Assembly (NCBI GenBank): GCA_045635085.1
Contig: JAZRBM010000005.1
Coordinates: 62,001-126,000, forward strand
Source of the DNA: Congzhengia sp045635085
GTDB taxonomy: Bacteria; Bacillota; Clostridia; UBA1381; UBA9506
DNA length: 64,000 nucleotides
Reading direction: 5' to 3'
Part shown: one piece after another, positions 40,350-48,955 of the stretch
How positions within the stretch are numbered: position 1 is the stretch's first letter
Layout of the letters: each line of letters starts with the position of its first letter
Translations under genes and position numbers: made by a program
Notes under the pieces: generated by a model
Databases searched by the model: none
The model's input: the letters and a program-made list of their open reading frames with translations, nothing else
Told to the model about the DNA's origin: nothing

Positions 40350-40655
40350 TTAAAGCATCTCAAGAATTTGTTTTTTAGTCTTTAATCCGACCGATTGATT
40401 TACTACTTTACCACCTTTTATAACCAAAAGCGTTGGAATACTCATTATATTAAATTGTGTGGCAAGTTCCTGTTCTTCGTCTATATTAATCTTACATACC
40501 TTGATTTTTGAATTTTCTGCGGCAATTTCATCTATAATAGGCGAAAGTGATTTACAAGGTCCGCACCAGTCTGCCCAGAAATCTAATAGCGCTGTTCTAT
40601 CACTTTCTAAAATTTCCTTTTGAAAGTTGTTTTTATTAATTATTAAAGCCTCCAT
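40350..40655 (-). CDS. trxA: Thioredoxin
   Basis: The 101-residue protein has the active site WADWCGPCKSL (about residues 28-38), the cis-proline in MSIPTLLVIKGG and normal family length. It is first in a two-gene operon with trxB. AAAGGAAGAG precedes the ATG. Confidence 0.96.
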   Translation of the reverse strand: MEALIINKNNFQKEILESDRTALLDFWADWCGPCKSLSPIIDEIAAENSKIKVCKINIDEEQELATQFNIMSIPTLLVIKGGKVVNQSVGLKTKKQILEML

Positions 40656-40782
40656 AGATTCACTCTTCCTTTTTATTTCATAATTAATTATAGTATTTGT
40701 TGTTTTGCTATCTGATATACTAACAAAAAATTCAATATAGAGGAAGAGTATACTTTAATTGCAGTGCTGCTATACACTACAA

Positions 40783-41811
40783 TCAAAGAACATCTGCTAA
40801 ATCATAGATGAGTTTTTCTGTCTTTTCCCATCCAAGGCAAGGGTCTGTTATAGATTTTCCGTAAATGCCTTCTTCGCACTTTTGTGCTCCGTCTTCGATG
40901 TAACTTTCAACCATAAGACCTTTTACTATCTTTTTAACATCGTTACTGTGACGGCAGCTATGCAGAACCTCTTTTGCAATTCTTGGTTGTTCCTCCCATT
41001 TCTTTCCTGAGTTTGCGTGGTTGGTATCAATAATAACCGCAGGATTGCTAAGTCCTGACTTTTCATAAATTTCTGCTAGGTGGATAAGGTCTTCATAGTG
41101 GTAGTTAGGCATAGACTGACCATGCTTATTTACATAACCCCTTAAAATTGCGTGGGAAAACGGATTTCCGTGGCTTTCAACCTCCCATCCTCTGTAAATA
41201 AATGTATGTGAGTGTTGCGCAGCAGTTATGGAATTCATCATTACAGAAATATCTCCCGCGGTAGGGTTCTTCATGCCGACAGGAATATCAAGTCCACTGG
41301 CGGTAAGTCTGTGCTTTTGATTTTCAACTGACCGTGCACCAATTGCAACGTATGATAATAAGTCTGAAAGGTATCTGTAATTTTCAGGGTAAAGCATTTC
41401 ATCAGCACAAGTAAAGCCCGTTTCTTCTATGGCTCTTATGTGCAGATTTCTTATAGCTATAACACCTTTTAACATATCTGATTCCTTATTGGGGTCCGGT
41501 TGATGAAGCATTCCTTTGTATCCATCTCCTGTGGTTCTCGGTTTGTTGGTATAGATTCTTGGAATGATTAAAATTTTATCCGACACTTTTTCCTGAACCT
41601 CTCTCAGGCGTGAAATGTAATCTATCACGCTGTCATCGTGGTCTGCTGAACATGGACCTATAATGAGTATAAATCTTTCATCCTTTCCTTCAAATATCGA
41701 TTTTATTTCCATATCTCTTTTTACTTTTAACTGTTCGAGTTTGTATGACAACGGATATTGTTCCTTTATCTCCATAGGGATAGGTAGTTTGCGTTTGAAA
41801 TTCATATTCAT
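40783..41811 (-). CDS. aroF: 3-Deoxy-7-phosphoheptulonate (DAHP) synthase, AroF/G/H type
   Basis: The protein (342 residues from ATG 41811, GGAGG eight bases upstream; a TTG at 41826 is less likely) is a class I DAHP synthase: IIGPCSADHDD, YTNKPRTTGDGYKG, QKHRLTASGLDIPVGMKNPT and IIDTNHANSGK are typical. It condenses phosphoenolpyruvate with erythrose 4-phosphate at the entry to the shikimate pathway. It is third in the pheA-tyrA-aroF operon and so shares the Phe/Tyr-responsive leader. A weak hairpin (ATTG-AGTG / CACT-CAAT, 40758-40783) may end the operon. Confidence 0.95.
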   Translation of the reverse strand: MNMNFKRKLPIPMEIKEQYPLSYKLEQLKVKRDMEIKSIFEGKDERFILIIGPCSADHDDSVIDYISRLREVQEKVSDKILIIPRIYTNKPRTTGDGYKGMLHQPDPNKESDMLKGVIAIRNLHIRAIEETGFTCADEMLYPENYRYLSDLLSYVAIGARSVENQKHRLTASGLDIPVGMKNPTAGDISVMMNSITAAQHSHTFIYRGWEVESHGNPFSHAILRGYVNKHGQSMPNYHYEDLIHLAEIYEKSGLSNPAVIIDTNHANSGKKWEEQPRIAKEVLHSCRHSNDVKKIVKGLMVESYIEDGAQKCEEGIYGKSITDPCLGWEKTEKLIYDLADVL

Positions 41812-41831
41812 TTTAATATCCTCCAATATAA

Positions 41832-42689
41832 TTATTTTTTGTCAAATAATGCTCTTCGCTCTGTTGAGTGACGCATCATTTTTCTCATTCCGTCTATATC
41901 TTCCGCCTGAAGCATTGATTTAAGTTCTTTAAATTTATCTATAAACATATTCATTTGATTAACAAGTGCATCCTTGTTTGCTATAAAAAGTTCACTCCAC
42001 ATCAAATCGTTTATACGTGCAATTCTAGTTAAGTCTCTGAATGAGTCTCCCGTAAACTTTTCCATATCTTCTTTATCATTGCAAGTCATAAGCGTAATGG
42101 CAATACAATGAGTAAGCTGCGAAAGAAAACCAATCATTTCATCATGCTCTTCAGGAGAAAGCGTAGTGACATTTGAAAATCCTAAAAGTCGTCCAAGCTC
42201 AAGGCAAGTATTAATTGCATCAGGAGTGTTTTTGTCTGTGGGAGTTACGATATAGTTTGCTCCTGCAAACATCTTATCAGTGCTGTTTTCAACGCCTGAA
42301 ACCTCACGACCAGCCATCGGGTGTGCTGCAATAAATTCAACATCTTTTCTTAACATATCCTGAATCTTATACACGATACTGCCTTTAACACCTGTAACAT
42401 CAGTTATTAATGAACCACTTTTTAAAAGATTCTGGTTTTGTTCAATCCATTCTACAAATACATGAGGATAAAGAGCAAATATCACAAGGTCTGCATTTTT
42501 GATTATTCTTTTGTCGAGTCGTGTTGATCCCTCATCAATTATACCTTCGCCAAGTGCATAATCTATTGAGCTTTGTTCTTTGGTAATTGCACTTATGTGA
42601 AACCCAAATCTCTTCAGCACTCTTGCATAGCTACCGCCCAAAAGCCCAAGTCCGACTATCAATATTTTTTTACTCACATCTACTATCAT
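41832..42689 (-). CDS. tyrA: Prephenate dehydrogenase
   Basis: The 285-residue protein has the NAD-binding VGLGLLGGSYARVL near residue 12, DVTGVKGSIV, the substrate motif AAHPMAGREVSG and the helical C-terminal half with LTHCIAITLM. It turns prephenate into 4-hydroxyphenylpyruvate for tyrosine. No ACT domain is visible. AGAGGTG lies before the ATG. It lies 50 bp after pheA and 20 bp before aroF in one operon. Confidence 0.94.
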   Translation of the reverse strand: MIVDVSKKILIVGLGLLGGSYARVLKRFGFHISAITKEQSSIDYALGEGIIDEGSTRLDKRIIKNADLVIFALYPHVFVEWIEQNQNLLKSGSLITDVTGVKGSIVYKIQDMLRKDVEFIAAHPMAGREVSGVENSTDKMFAGANYIVTPTDKNTPDAINTCLELGRLLGFSNVTTLSPEEHDEMIGFLSQLTHCIAITLMTCNDKEDMEKFTGDSFRDLTRIARINDLMWSELFIANKDALVNQMNMFIDKFKELKSMLQAEDIDGMRKMMRHSTERRALFDKK

Positions 42690-42739
42690 CTTAAATACAC
42701 CTCTGCTCCAAGCTTTTGTATCTTTTCATATTAACACAT

Positions 42740-43828
42740 TCATATCTCACTATGTGCCGCAAACGTTCCTGCGACCTTGAGCTTGTCGCACACGCTGTTT
42801 AGCTCTTTTAACATTTTTTGACCCTCTTTAGTATCTGTTGTTCCGTCAATTTCTATATAGAAATAATATTGCCACGAGTGTTTCTTAAGCGGTCTGCTTC
42901 TGAGTGCTGTCATATTGTATCCGTATTTACCGATGATGCTAATAGCTTCTGCAAGCGATCCTGCTTCATTCTTAACAGTAAACATCAGAACCGAATTTGA
43001 AAGCGATGAAGAGTTTGCTCTCACTTTTGAAAGGACTGCAAAACGAGTGGTGTTTTCTCCGCTTTTATTTATATTTGCTTCTAAAACTTTAAGACCATAA
43101 ATCTCTGCTGTTTCCACGCTTGCAATAGCACCTAAGGATTTATCTTTCATACTTGCAACAGCTTTAGCGGCAACTGCTGTGTTGTTTGCTTCCTCTGTGC
43201 CAAAGCCACGAAGTGAAATGTAGTCATGACACTGACTAAGCGCCTGAGGATGGCTTGTAACTTTCTTAATATCCTCAACCGTTGCATCAGGAAGACCTAA
43301 TAAGTTTTGATGAATTTCAAGCTCGTAAATGCCGTTTATAAAAAGTCCACCTGAGAAAATCAAATCAATGGTCTGCCCGACTTCACCTGCATAGCTGTTT
43401 TCAATAGGCAGAACTGCTACATCACTTTCTCCGCTTACTACTGAATCATACGCAGATTTAAAATCACGATACGATACTCTGTTGCTCTCAGGAAATATTC
43501 GTCCTGCCGCAATATGAGCAAATGCACCCTCTACTCCGCTATATGCAACCTTTAAGCCACTTTGCATTCTGTACTGATAGGCTCTTGAAACCGACATAAG
43601 GTGTTTGATATAGTCAATATAATACCCCTTTAATATATCGTCCTCAATCAATGCTGCGTTCTTTTCAACAACTGCATCTTCTCTTTTTTGGTCAAGGATA
43701 GGAAGTCCATAGTCTTTTTTGTATTCAAAAACCATTTCAGCAGCACGCATTCTTTTGACAAAAAGCTCCGCCATTTTCGAATCAACCTCATTAATGATTT
43801 TTCTTGCTTCGTCCAAGTTACCTGCCAT
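42740..43828 (-). CDS. pheA: Bifunctional chorismate mutase / prephenate dehydratase
   Basis: From ATG 43828 (AAGGACG nine bases upstream) the protein has 362 residues. Residues 1-90 are an AroQ-type chorismate mutase (KIINEVDSKMAELFVKRMRA, PILDQKREDAVV), residues about 95-275 the prephenate dehydratase (VAYSGVEGAFAHIAA, PIENSYAGEVGQTIDL, NTTRFAVLSK), and the end an ACT domain with LRSRPLKKHSWQYYFYIEID, the usual Phe feedback site. It makes phenylpyruvate from chorismate. It is the first gene after the leader peptide and attenuator hairpin. The codon at 43861 lies inside that hairpin and is not used. Confidence 0.96.
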   Translation of the reverse strand: MAGNLDEARKIINEVDSKMAELFVKRMRAAEMVFEYKKDYGLPILDQKREDAVVEKNAALIEDDILKGYYIDYIKHLMSVSRAYQYRMQSGLKVAYSGVEGAFAHIAAGRIFPESNRVSYRDFKSAYDSVVSGESDVAVLPIENSYAGEVGQTIDLIFSGGLFINGIYELEIHQNLLGLPDATVEDIKKVTSHPQALSQCHDYISLRGFGTEEANNTAVAAKAVASMKDKSLGAIASVETAEIYGLKVLEANINKSGENTTRFAVLSKVRANSSSLSNSVLMFTVKNEAGSLAEAISIIGKYGYNMTALRSRPLKKHSWQYYFYIEIDGTTDTKEGQKMLKELNSVCDKLKVAGTFAAHSEI

Positions 43829-43848
43829 TTTGTATCGTCCTTTCACAA

Positions 43849-43884
43849 TAGAAAACCTCACTTGTTAAGTTACAAGTGAGGTTT
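43849..43884 (-). terminator. Attenuator terminator of the pheA operon
   Basis: On the minus strand a perfect 13-bp stem AAACCTCACTTGT / ACAAGTGAGGTTT with a 6-base loop (43853-43884 overall) is followed by the short U-tract TTTTC, 25 bp before the pheA start. The 5' arm can instead pair with the end of the leader frame at 43931-43948 (AAGTTAC, two mismatched bases, GTGAG, one mismatch, TTT), which would act as antiterminator. Confidence 0.82.
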
Positions 43885-43915
43885 AAAATATTATCTAATA
43901 AATTTCAAATAATTT

Positions 43916-44035
43916 TTAAAAACTGCTCTTAAATCTCACAAGTAACTTTTTCATAGCAAAATAAGCATAGTCAAAATAAAAGACTACACTATAGTTAAAA
44001 AAATATTTACTTGTGTTCATAACAGACACGTTCAT
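43916..44035 (-). CDS. Phe/Tyr-rich leader peptide of the pheA operon
   Basis: The frame of 39 codons starts with ATG 44035 behind GAAGGT (seven to eight bases) and ends with TAA at 43916-43918. Residues 11-26 read YFFNYSVVFYFDYAYF: ten of sixteen are Phe or Tyr, and all are encoded directly before the region that can form the antiterminator. This is the arrangement of classical attenuation leaders such as pheL. When charged tRNA-Phe or tRNA-Tyr is scarce, the ribosome should stall here, free the segment 43931-43948 and block the terminator at 43853-43884. The leader has its own promoter 31 bp upstream. Confidence 0.85.
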   Translation of the reverse strand: MNVSVMNTSKYFFNYSVVFYFDYAYFAMKKLLVRFKSSF

Positions 44036-44065
44036 ATTAATTACCTTCAAAATCAATTTTCTATC

Positions 44066-44094
44066 ATTTTACTACTTTCAAATCTATTTGTCAA
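44066..44094 (-). promoter_or_regulatory. SigmaA promoter of the pheA-tyrA-aroF operon
   Basis: On the minus strand TTGACA (44089-44094), a 17-bp spacer and TAAAAT (44066-44071) form a near-perfect vegetative promoter. Transcription would start near 44059, giving a leader RNA of about 230 bases before pheA. Confidence 0.9.
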
Positions 44095-44163
44095 TATAAA
44101 ACTTAAAATTTATGACTTTTCCTGAATTTCGCATTTGGGTTCGTCTGTGCCTTCGTTTTGATA

Positions 44164-44907
44164 CTATTTTCTCAATTTTCTGCAATACTGTGTGCAAAGT
44201 TTATCAGTACATTCAGAACATCTGAGTGCCATATTGCTGTTTTCCCAAAAACGTTCGGGATATGTAAATACACACACTTCCCATACAAGCCATATCACAA
44301 GCGCGAATATAGCAAGTGACCACGAATAAAAGCTATTAACCGTTATAATGGGCAGAAACATCATTAAATGATCCCAATTAAATATTCTGCAGGTGGTACA
44401 GCACTTATTCTTCATTATAAGCCTAAACGGGCACCATATAAGAACACATATCAAATCGCACACATAAAAAAATGTCGACATGAGTATCATCATACCTGTA
44501 TCTACAATTCCGGTTAAGTGCAATATGCTGATTACTACTGTAAGCAAAATCCATATTATCATAACCTTATATGCAGATGCTGTTGTGTCCTTGATATATT
44601 GCTTTAAGTTTTTATAGTTAATCTTTTCTTTTATAGGTCTAAAAAGCGATTCGAATACCTTTTGTGAACCTATTGATATATGCGCTTTGACGGGTATTAG
44701 TTGCAAAAGCATATCCCACATCCAGATTATCCATAAAAGATGTAGTGGCGAAAACTCATTAAAAAAGCTCCATCCGTCTGCTACATTAAATTTTTCTTTG
44801 TCAAATATGTATATCATAATTAAAATCAGAAATATAATAACTCTTCCAATAAGCCTTAAAAAATATATTCCTCTTGTTTTTGATATGTGTTTATTATTCT
44901 GTCGCAT
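44164..44907 (-). CDS. Uncharacterised membrane protein with Cys motifs
   Basis: The 247-residue protein has about six membrane helices. Conserved-looking features are CPFRLIMKNKCCTTCRIFNW near residue 155-175 followed by DHLMMFLP, and a Cys-rich tail RCSECTDKLCTQYC. I recall similar proteins of unknown function in Firmicutes with the same CPFR..CCxxCR..NWD core, but cannot name a family with certainty. The Cys pairs could bind metal or form disulphides. It lies 57 bp after aroA on the same strand and may be read through from the aro operon; any link to aromatic metabolism is unproven. Confidence 0.7.
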   Translation of the reverse strand: MRQNNKHISKTRGIYFLRLIGRVIIFLILIMIYIFDKEKFNVADGWSFFNEFSPLHLLWIIWMWDMLLQLIPVKAHISIGSQKVFESLFRPIKEKINYKNLKQYIKDTTASAYKVMIIWILLTVVISILHLTGIVDTGMMILMSTFFYVCDLICVLIWCPFRLIMKNKCCTTCRIFNWDHLMMFLPIITVNSFYSWSLAIFALVIWLVWEVCVFTYPERFWENSNMALRCSECTDKLCTQYCRKLRK

Positions 44908-44964
44908 CCGATGTTATCCTCTTAAATTGCTATATTATATATGAGCTTTTCCTTTTTATCTGTG

Positions 44965-46167
44965 CTATTTTGTTTTAACATCCGCTCCGAGTTTTTTTAT
45001 ATCTCCAAAAAAAGCGGGATAGCTTTTTCTTACTGCCTCAATTCCAGAAATTTCTCCGCCGATTTTTGAAAGTATAACCGACATCGCCATAACAATTCTA
45101 TGGTCATTATGACCGTCTAAAATTTTGCCATTATACTTTAATTCCTGCTTTTTGACAGTTATCATATTATTGCCAAAGATAAGTCCCCCGCCAAGCTTTT
45201 TGAGTTCTTCATGCACGGCTAATCCTCTGTCGCTTTCTTTAACTTTTAATCTGTCCGTACCCGTAAAGATCGCACCGTTTTTAAGTGATGCAAGCGCAAA
45301 AAGTACAGGTCCTAAGTCCGGGCAATCTGAAATATCAAGTGTCGGCGTTCCGTCTGAAATTTTATTAAAATAATTTTTATACACCTTATCACCCTGAAGG
45401 CTGTCATTATTTAAGTTTTGAACATCGATTTCTGAGCCGATATAATTAAATGCATCTAAAAATGCTGCATTTGAATAATCGCCCTCAATTTTTCCTGAAT
45501 ATGAGTGCATTTTTGTTTTTTTGATTGCGATGTTGTATTCATCTAAAAACTCTACATCTGCACCAAACGATTTTAGTGCAGAGATTGTAAGGTTTATATA
45601 TGACCTGCTTTCAAATGGCGGGATAATCTCAACAGACGAATCATCTCCAAGATAAACAAGCGCAAAGATAAGTCCTGTTATGAACTGACTGCTGATATCT
45701 CCTCTGATTTTGTAGTTACCGCTTTTAAGTTTTCCACAAAGTGTCACAGAGTTTGCGTTCTTTTTAAACGTAAAATTGTTTTCGCGGCAAATCTCTTCAT
45801 AAACATCAAGCGGCCTTTCAAAAAGGCGCATACTGCCTTTTAGTGTTACTTCTTTTCCCATGCATAAGCAAAGCGGAATAAAAAATCTTAACGTGCTTCC
45901 GCTTTCTCTACATTCTAAAACAGGATTTTCTGTTTTCATAAAATTGTCAGGGTTAATGCATACTTTATCATCTTCTGTGGTTATTTGTACGCCCAGTGCC
46001 TTTAGGCAGTCAATACTTGCTAGGATATCCTCGCTGTAATCAACGCCTGATAATGTGCATTTTTCTTTTGATAATGCGCTACCTATCAAATATCTATGCG
46101 CCATACTTTTTGATGGTGGTGCGCATATCTTTCCGCTCAATTTACACGGTCTGAATTCTGCTATCAT
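44965..46167 (-). CDS. aroA: 3-Phosphoshikimate 1-carboxyvinyltransferase (EPSP synthase)
   Basis: The 400-residue protein has CAPPSKSMAHRYLIGSAL at the start (phosphoenolpyruvate/shikimate site), ESGSTLRFFIPL, GDISSQFITGLIFAL and GHNDHRIVMAM near the end, all typical of AroA. It joins shikimate 3-phosphate with phosphoenolpyruvate. It is last of the core aro genes and starts 1 bp after the end of aroQ, so translational coupling is likely. Confidence 0.96.
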   Translation of the reverse strand: MIAEFRPCKLSGKICAPPSKSMAHRYLIGSALSKEKCTLSGVDYSEDILASIDCLKALGVQITTEDDKVCINPDNFMKTENPVLECRESGSTLRFFIPLCLCMGKEVTLKGSMRLFERPLDVYEEICRENNFTFKKNANSVTLCGKLKSGNYKIRGDISSQFITGLIFALVYLGDDSSVEIIPPFESRSYINLTISALKSFGADVEFLDEYNIAIKKTKMHSYSGKIEGDYSNAAFLDAFNYIGSEIDVQNLNNDSLQGDKVYKNYFNKISDGTPTLDISDCPDLGPVLFALASLKNGAIFTGTDRLKVKESDRGLAVHEELKKLGGGLIFGNNMITVKKQELKYNGKILDGHNDHRIVMAMSVILSKIGGEISGIEAVRKSYPAFFGDIKKLGADVKTK

Positions 46168-46168
46168 T

Positions 46169-46597
46169 TTACTTTTCCTCTGTTAAATAATCAATTGCCT
46201 CGAGATATCCGTCTGTGCCATGGCCTGTAATTGTTTTTACACAAGCAAGTCGCACATAACTTATCTGTCTGAAATCTTCTCGTTCTTCCAGCTTTGAAAT
46301 GTGAACCTCAACAGATTTGATGTTCACTGACTTTATTGCATCCAAAATCGCAATGCTTGTATGTGTATATGCTCCTGGATTTATAACAATTCCGTCAAAT
46401 CTTTCATATGCCTTTTGAATTTCGTCAACGAGGTCACCTTCGTGGTTTGATTGATATATTTTTACTTTAACACCCTTACTTGTGCAATGTCTTTGTATTT
46501 TCTTACACAAATCAGAGTAGGTTTCTCTTCCGTAGTGGTCAGGCTCACGGATACCTAACATATTTAAGTTTGGACCATTTATAACAAGGATTTTCAT
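46169..46597 (-). CDS. aroQ: 3-Dehydroquinate dehydratase, type II
   Basis: The 142-residue protein has the type II signature ILVINGPNLNMLGIREPDHY at the start, QSNHEGDLVDEIQKA, INPGAYTHTSIAILDA and VEVHISKLEERE. It removes water from 3-dehydroquinate. Its ATG overlaps the stop of the aroE-aroK fusion by 4 bp. Confidence 0.96.
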   Translation of the reverse strand: MKILVINGPNLNMLGIREPDHYGRETYSDLCKKIQRHCTSKGVKVKIYQSNHEGDLVDEIQKAYERFDGIVINPGAYTHTSIAILDAIKSVNIKSVEVHISKLEEREDFRQISYVRLACVKTITGHGTDGYLEAIDYLTEEK

Positions 46598-47841
46598 AAT
46601 ATCTGCTCCATTCGTTTGGTAAGTATATATTCTGCCACATCTTCCGGCGCTTTCATATCAGGCACAACCACATCTGCTGAAGACTTATAAATCCCAAGTC
46701 TCTCAGAATAAAGTTTCTTTAGTTTTTCGTATGTGTCAGAAAGTGGTCTTGAATCTGTTGCACGAAGCCTTTTTATATCTGCATCTATAAAGAACAGTTT
46801 TCCGTTTCGTTTAAGGCAGGCTACATTTTCTTCTCTTAAAATCGCTCCACCGCCCGTTGAAATGATTCTTGAGCTTTTTGAAGAAATCTCACGTATAACC
46901 TCTGATTCTAAATCGCGGAAATACTCTTCACCTTTCGTCTTTATGAGTTCCTTTATAGAGCATTTACAACGCTTTTCGATTTCTGTATCCGTATCAAAAA
47001 ATTCAAAGCCATCAATCTTTAAAAGTTTTCCGACTGTACTTTTTCCACTTCCGGGCATACCGGTTAGGACAATGTTTTCTTTTGATGAAAGAATTGAACG
47101 AAATGCTTTATCAGCAATTTCTTTTGAAATTTTTGTGTCAAGGAATTTTTCTGCTGCGAAGGCCGCCTGCATAACAAGCATATACAGTCCGCCCTCGGCT
47201 TTTATTCCATTTTTCTTCGCCTCTAAAACAAGGTTTGTGCAAAGCGGATTGTAAACCGCATCAATCACACCCTCCAAAGAAGAAAATGCAAAAATATCAA
47301 TCGGGATCATATCACATTCAGGATACATCCCCAAAGGAGTTGTATTTATAATTACATCTACATCTGAATGAACATTTTTTGCCTCATCATAGGTTATGCA
47401 GTTTTCTCGTTTGCTTCTGCTTACTGTAAAAACACTCAAAGCTCCCGAATCCTCTGCTACAACCTGTGCTGTCTTGCTTGTTCCGCCTGTTCCTAAAATA
47501 AGAACCTTTTTGCCTTTTAAATCAATGCCGACTCTTTCAATAAGTGCCTTCATTCCGTAATAGTCTGTATTGTATCCATGTAATTTACCATCTTTGTTTA
47601 CGATAGTATTAACTGAACCTATTCTCTTTGCAATATCACATACAGAATCAAGATACGGTATAACCGTCTCTTTATAGGGTATTGTAACATTTATTGCTTC
47701 AAAATCCTTTTTGCATAAAAATGGTTTTATTTCATCCTCTGTAAGTTCTATAAGTTCATACTCATAATCAGCAAGCATTGCATGAACCTCTTTAGAAAAA
47801 CTATGTGTCAGTTTTTTGCCTATACAACCATATTTTTTCAT
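46594..47841 (-). CDS. aroEK: Fused shikimate dehydrogenase - shikimate kinase
   Basis: The 415-residue protein joins two consecutive enzymes of the pathway. Residues 1-255 are AroE: GKKLTHSFSKEVH, NVTIPYKETVIPYLD, NTIVNKDGKLHGYNTDYYGM, LILGTGGTSKTAQVV and INTTPLGMYP. Residues about 258-415 are AroK: VLTGMPGSGKSTVGKLL (P-loop), FDTDTEIEKR, FRDLESEVIREI, STGGGAILREENV and TDSRPLS. The two parts are in one frame with no stop between them. Separate genes are the usual state, but fusions of shikimate genes are known in several lineages. The product should channel 3-dehydroshikimate to shikimate 3-phosphate. Confidence 0.95.
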   Translation of the reverse strand: MKKYGCIGKKLTHSFSKEVHAMLADYEYELIELTEDEIKPFLCKKDFEAINVTIPYKETVIPYLDSVCDIAKRIGSVNTIVNKDGKLHGYNTDYYGMKALIERVGIDLKGKKVLILGTGGTSKTAQVVAEDSGALSVFTVSRSKRENCITYDEAKNVHSDVDVIINTTPLGMYPECDMIPIDIFAFSSLEGVIDAVYNPLCTNLVLEAKKNGIKAEGGLYMLVMQAAFAAEKFLDTKISKEIADKAFRSILSSKENIVLTGMPGSGKSTVGKLLKIDGFEFFDTDTEIEKRCKCSIKELIKTKGEEYFRDLESEVIREISSKSSRIISTGGGAILREENVACLKRNGKLFFIDADIKRLRATDSRPLSDTYEKLKKLYSERLGIYKSSADVVVPDMKAPEDVAEYILTKRMEQIL

Positions 47842-47862
47842 AACTCTCTCTTTTCCGTTTGT

Positions 47863-48951
47863 CTATTTTAGCCAGTCTGTTCCAAATCTTAAAGAAAGCG
47901 CATCACAAATTACTATTGCAGACGCTGCATCCTGTACCACTCTTGCTCTGTGAACAATCGCAGGATCATGTCTTCCTTTTGGCTTTAAAACCGTTTCGCA
48001 CATTTCTTTAAAATCAACCGTGTTTTGCTCTTTAAATATTGTCGGTGTCGGCTTAATCACGGTTCTGAAAATAATCGGCATTCCGTTTGTAATACCGCCG
48101 TTTATACCGCCGTTATTATTTGTTTTAGTCACTATTTTACCATTTTCAATCCCCAGCGCATCATTGGCATCTGAGCCTTTCATATCAGAAAGGTTAAACC
48201 CTTTGCCAAATTCAATTCCTTTAACTGCAGGTATCGAAAACATCATATGTGAAAGCATGCCCTCTAAAGAATCAAACCAAGGTTCTCCAACACCTTCAGG
48301 CATTCCAAAAACTGCGGTTTCCAAAACTCCTCCGACGCTGTCGCCATTTGATGCTGCTTTAAGTATTGCATTTGTCATTTCTTCGATGCAAGGCGTATCT
48401 AAAACTGCAAATGTTTTTTCATTAAGCTTATTAATGTCTAATAATATATCATCAAAATCTCTGTCAGAAATTCCTGCACACTTCTTTACATGAGTGCCTA
48501 TATAGATTCCTTTTCGCTCTAGTGCGTACCTACATATTGCACCTGCTGCAACTAATGCTGCAGTTATTCTTCCGCTGAAATGTCCGCCTCCACGGCTGTC
48601 CTGAAAGCCGTGATATTTACACTCTGCGGTATAGTCAGCATGTGATGGTCTTGCAACAGTTTGCATTTTTGAATAATCTTCGCTTTTTACATTTTCATTC
48701 GGTATTAAAATTGTAATAGGAGTTCCTGTGGTTTTTTTATTCATAACGCCGCTTACAATTTTAAACTCATCTTTTTCTTTTCTCGGTGTTGAAATTTTTC
48801 CGTCAGGGCGCCTTAACAAAAGCATATGCTTTATATATTCTTCATCTACATCTATTCCAGGAGCCAAGCCATCGAGCACTGCACCTATATATTCTCCGTG
48901 GCTTTCACCAAACAAAGTAACAGACACGCTTGTTCCAAATGTGTTTTTCAT
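47863..48951 (-). CDS. aroC: Chorismate synthase
   Basis: The protein (362 residues) starts NTFGTSVSVTLFGESHGEYI and contains GTPITILIPNENVKSEDYS, the RPSHADYTAECKYHGFQDSR-type signature followed by GGGHFSGR, and KPKGRHDPAIVHRARVVQDA near the end. ATG 48951 was chosen over the adjacent 48954 because AGAGGTG needs at least five bases of spacing. It uses reduced FMN to make chorismate. It begins 4 bp after the aroB stop. Confidence 0.96.
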   Translation of the reverse strand: MKNTFGTSVSVTLFGESHGEYIGAVLDGLAPGIDVDEEYIKHMLLLRRPDGKISTPRKEKDEFKIVSGVMNKKTTGTPITILIPNENVKSEDYSKMQTVARPSHADYTAECKYHGFQDSRGGGHFSGRITAALVAAGAICRYALERKGIYIGTHVKKCAGISDRDFDDILLDINKLNEKTFAVLDTPCIEEMTNAILKAASNGDSVGGVLETAVFGMPEGVGEPWFDSLEGMLSHMMFSIPAVKGIEFGKGFNLSDMKGSDANDALGIENGKIVTKTNNNGGINGGITNGMPIIFRTVIKPTPTIFKEQNTVDFKEMCETVLKPKGRHDPAIVHRARVVQDAASAIVICDALSLRFGTDWLK

Positions 48952-48955
48952 CATA

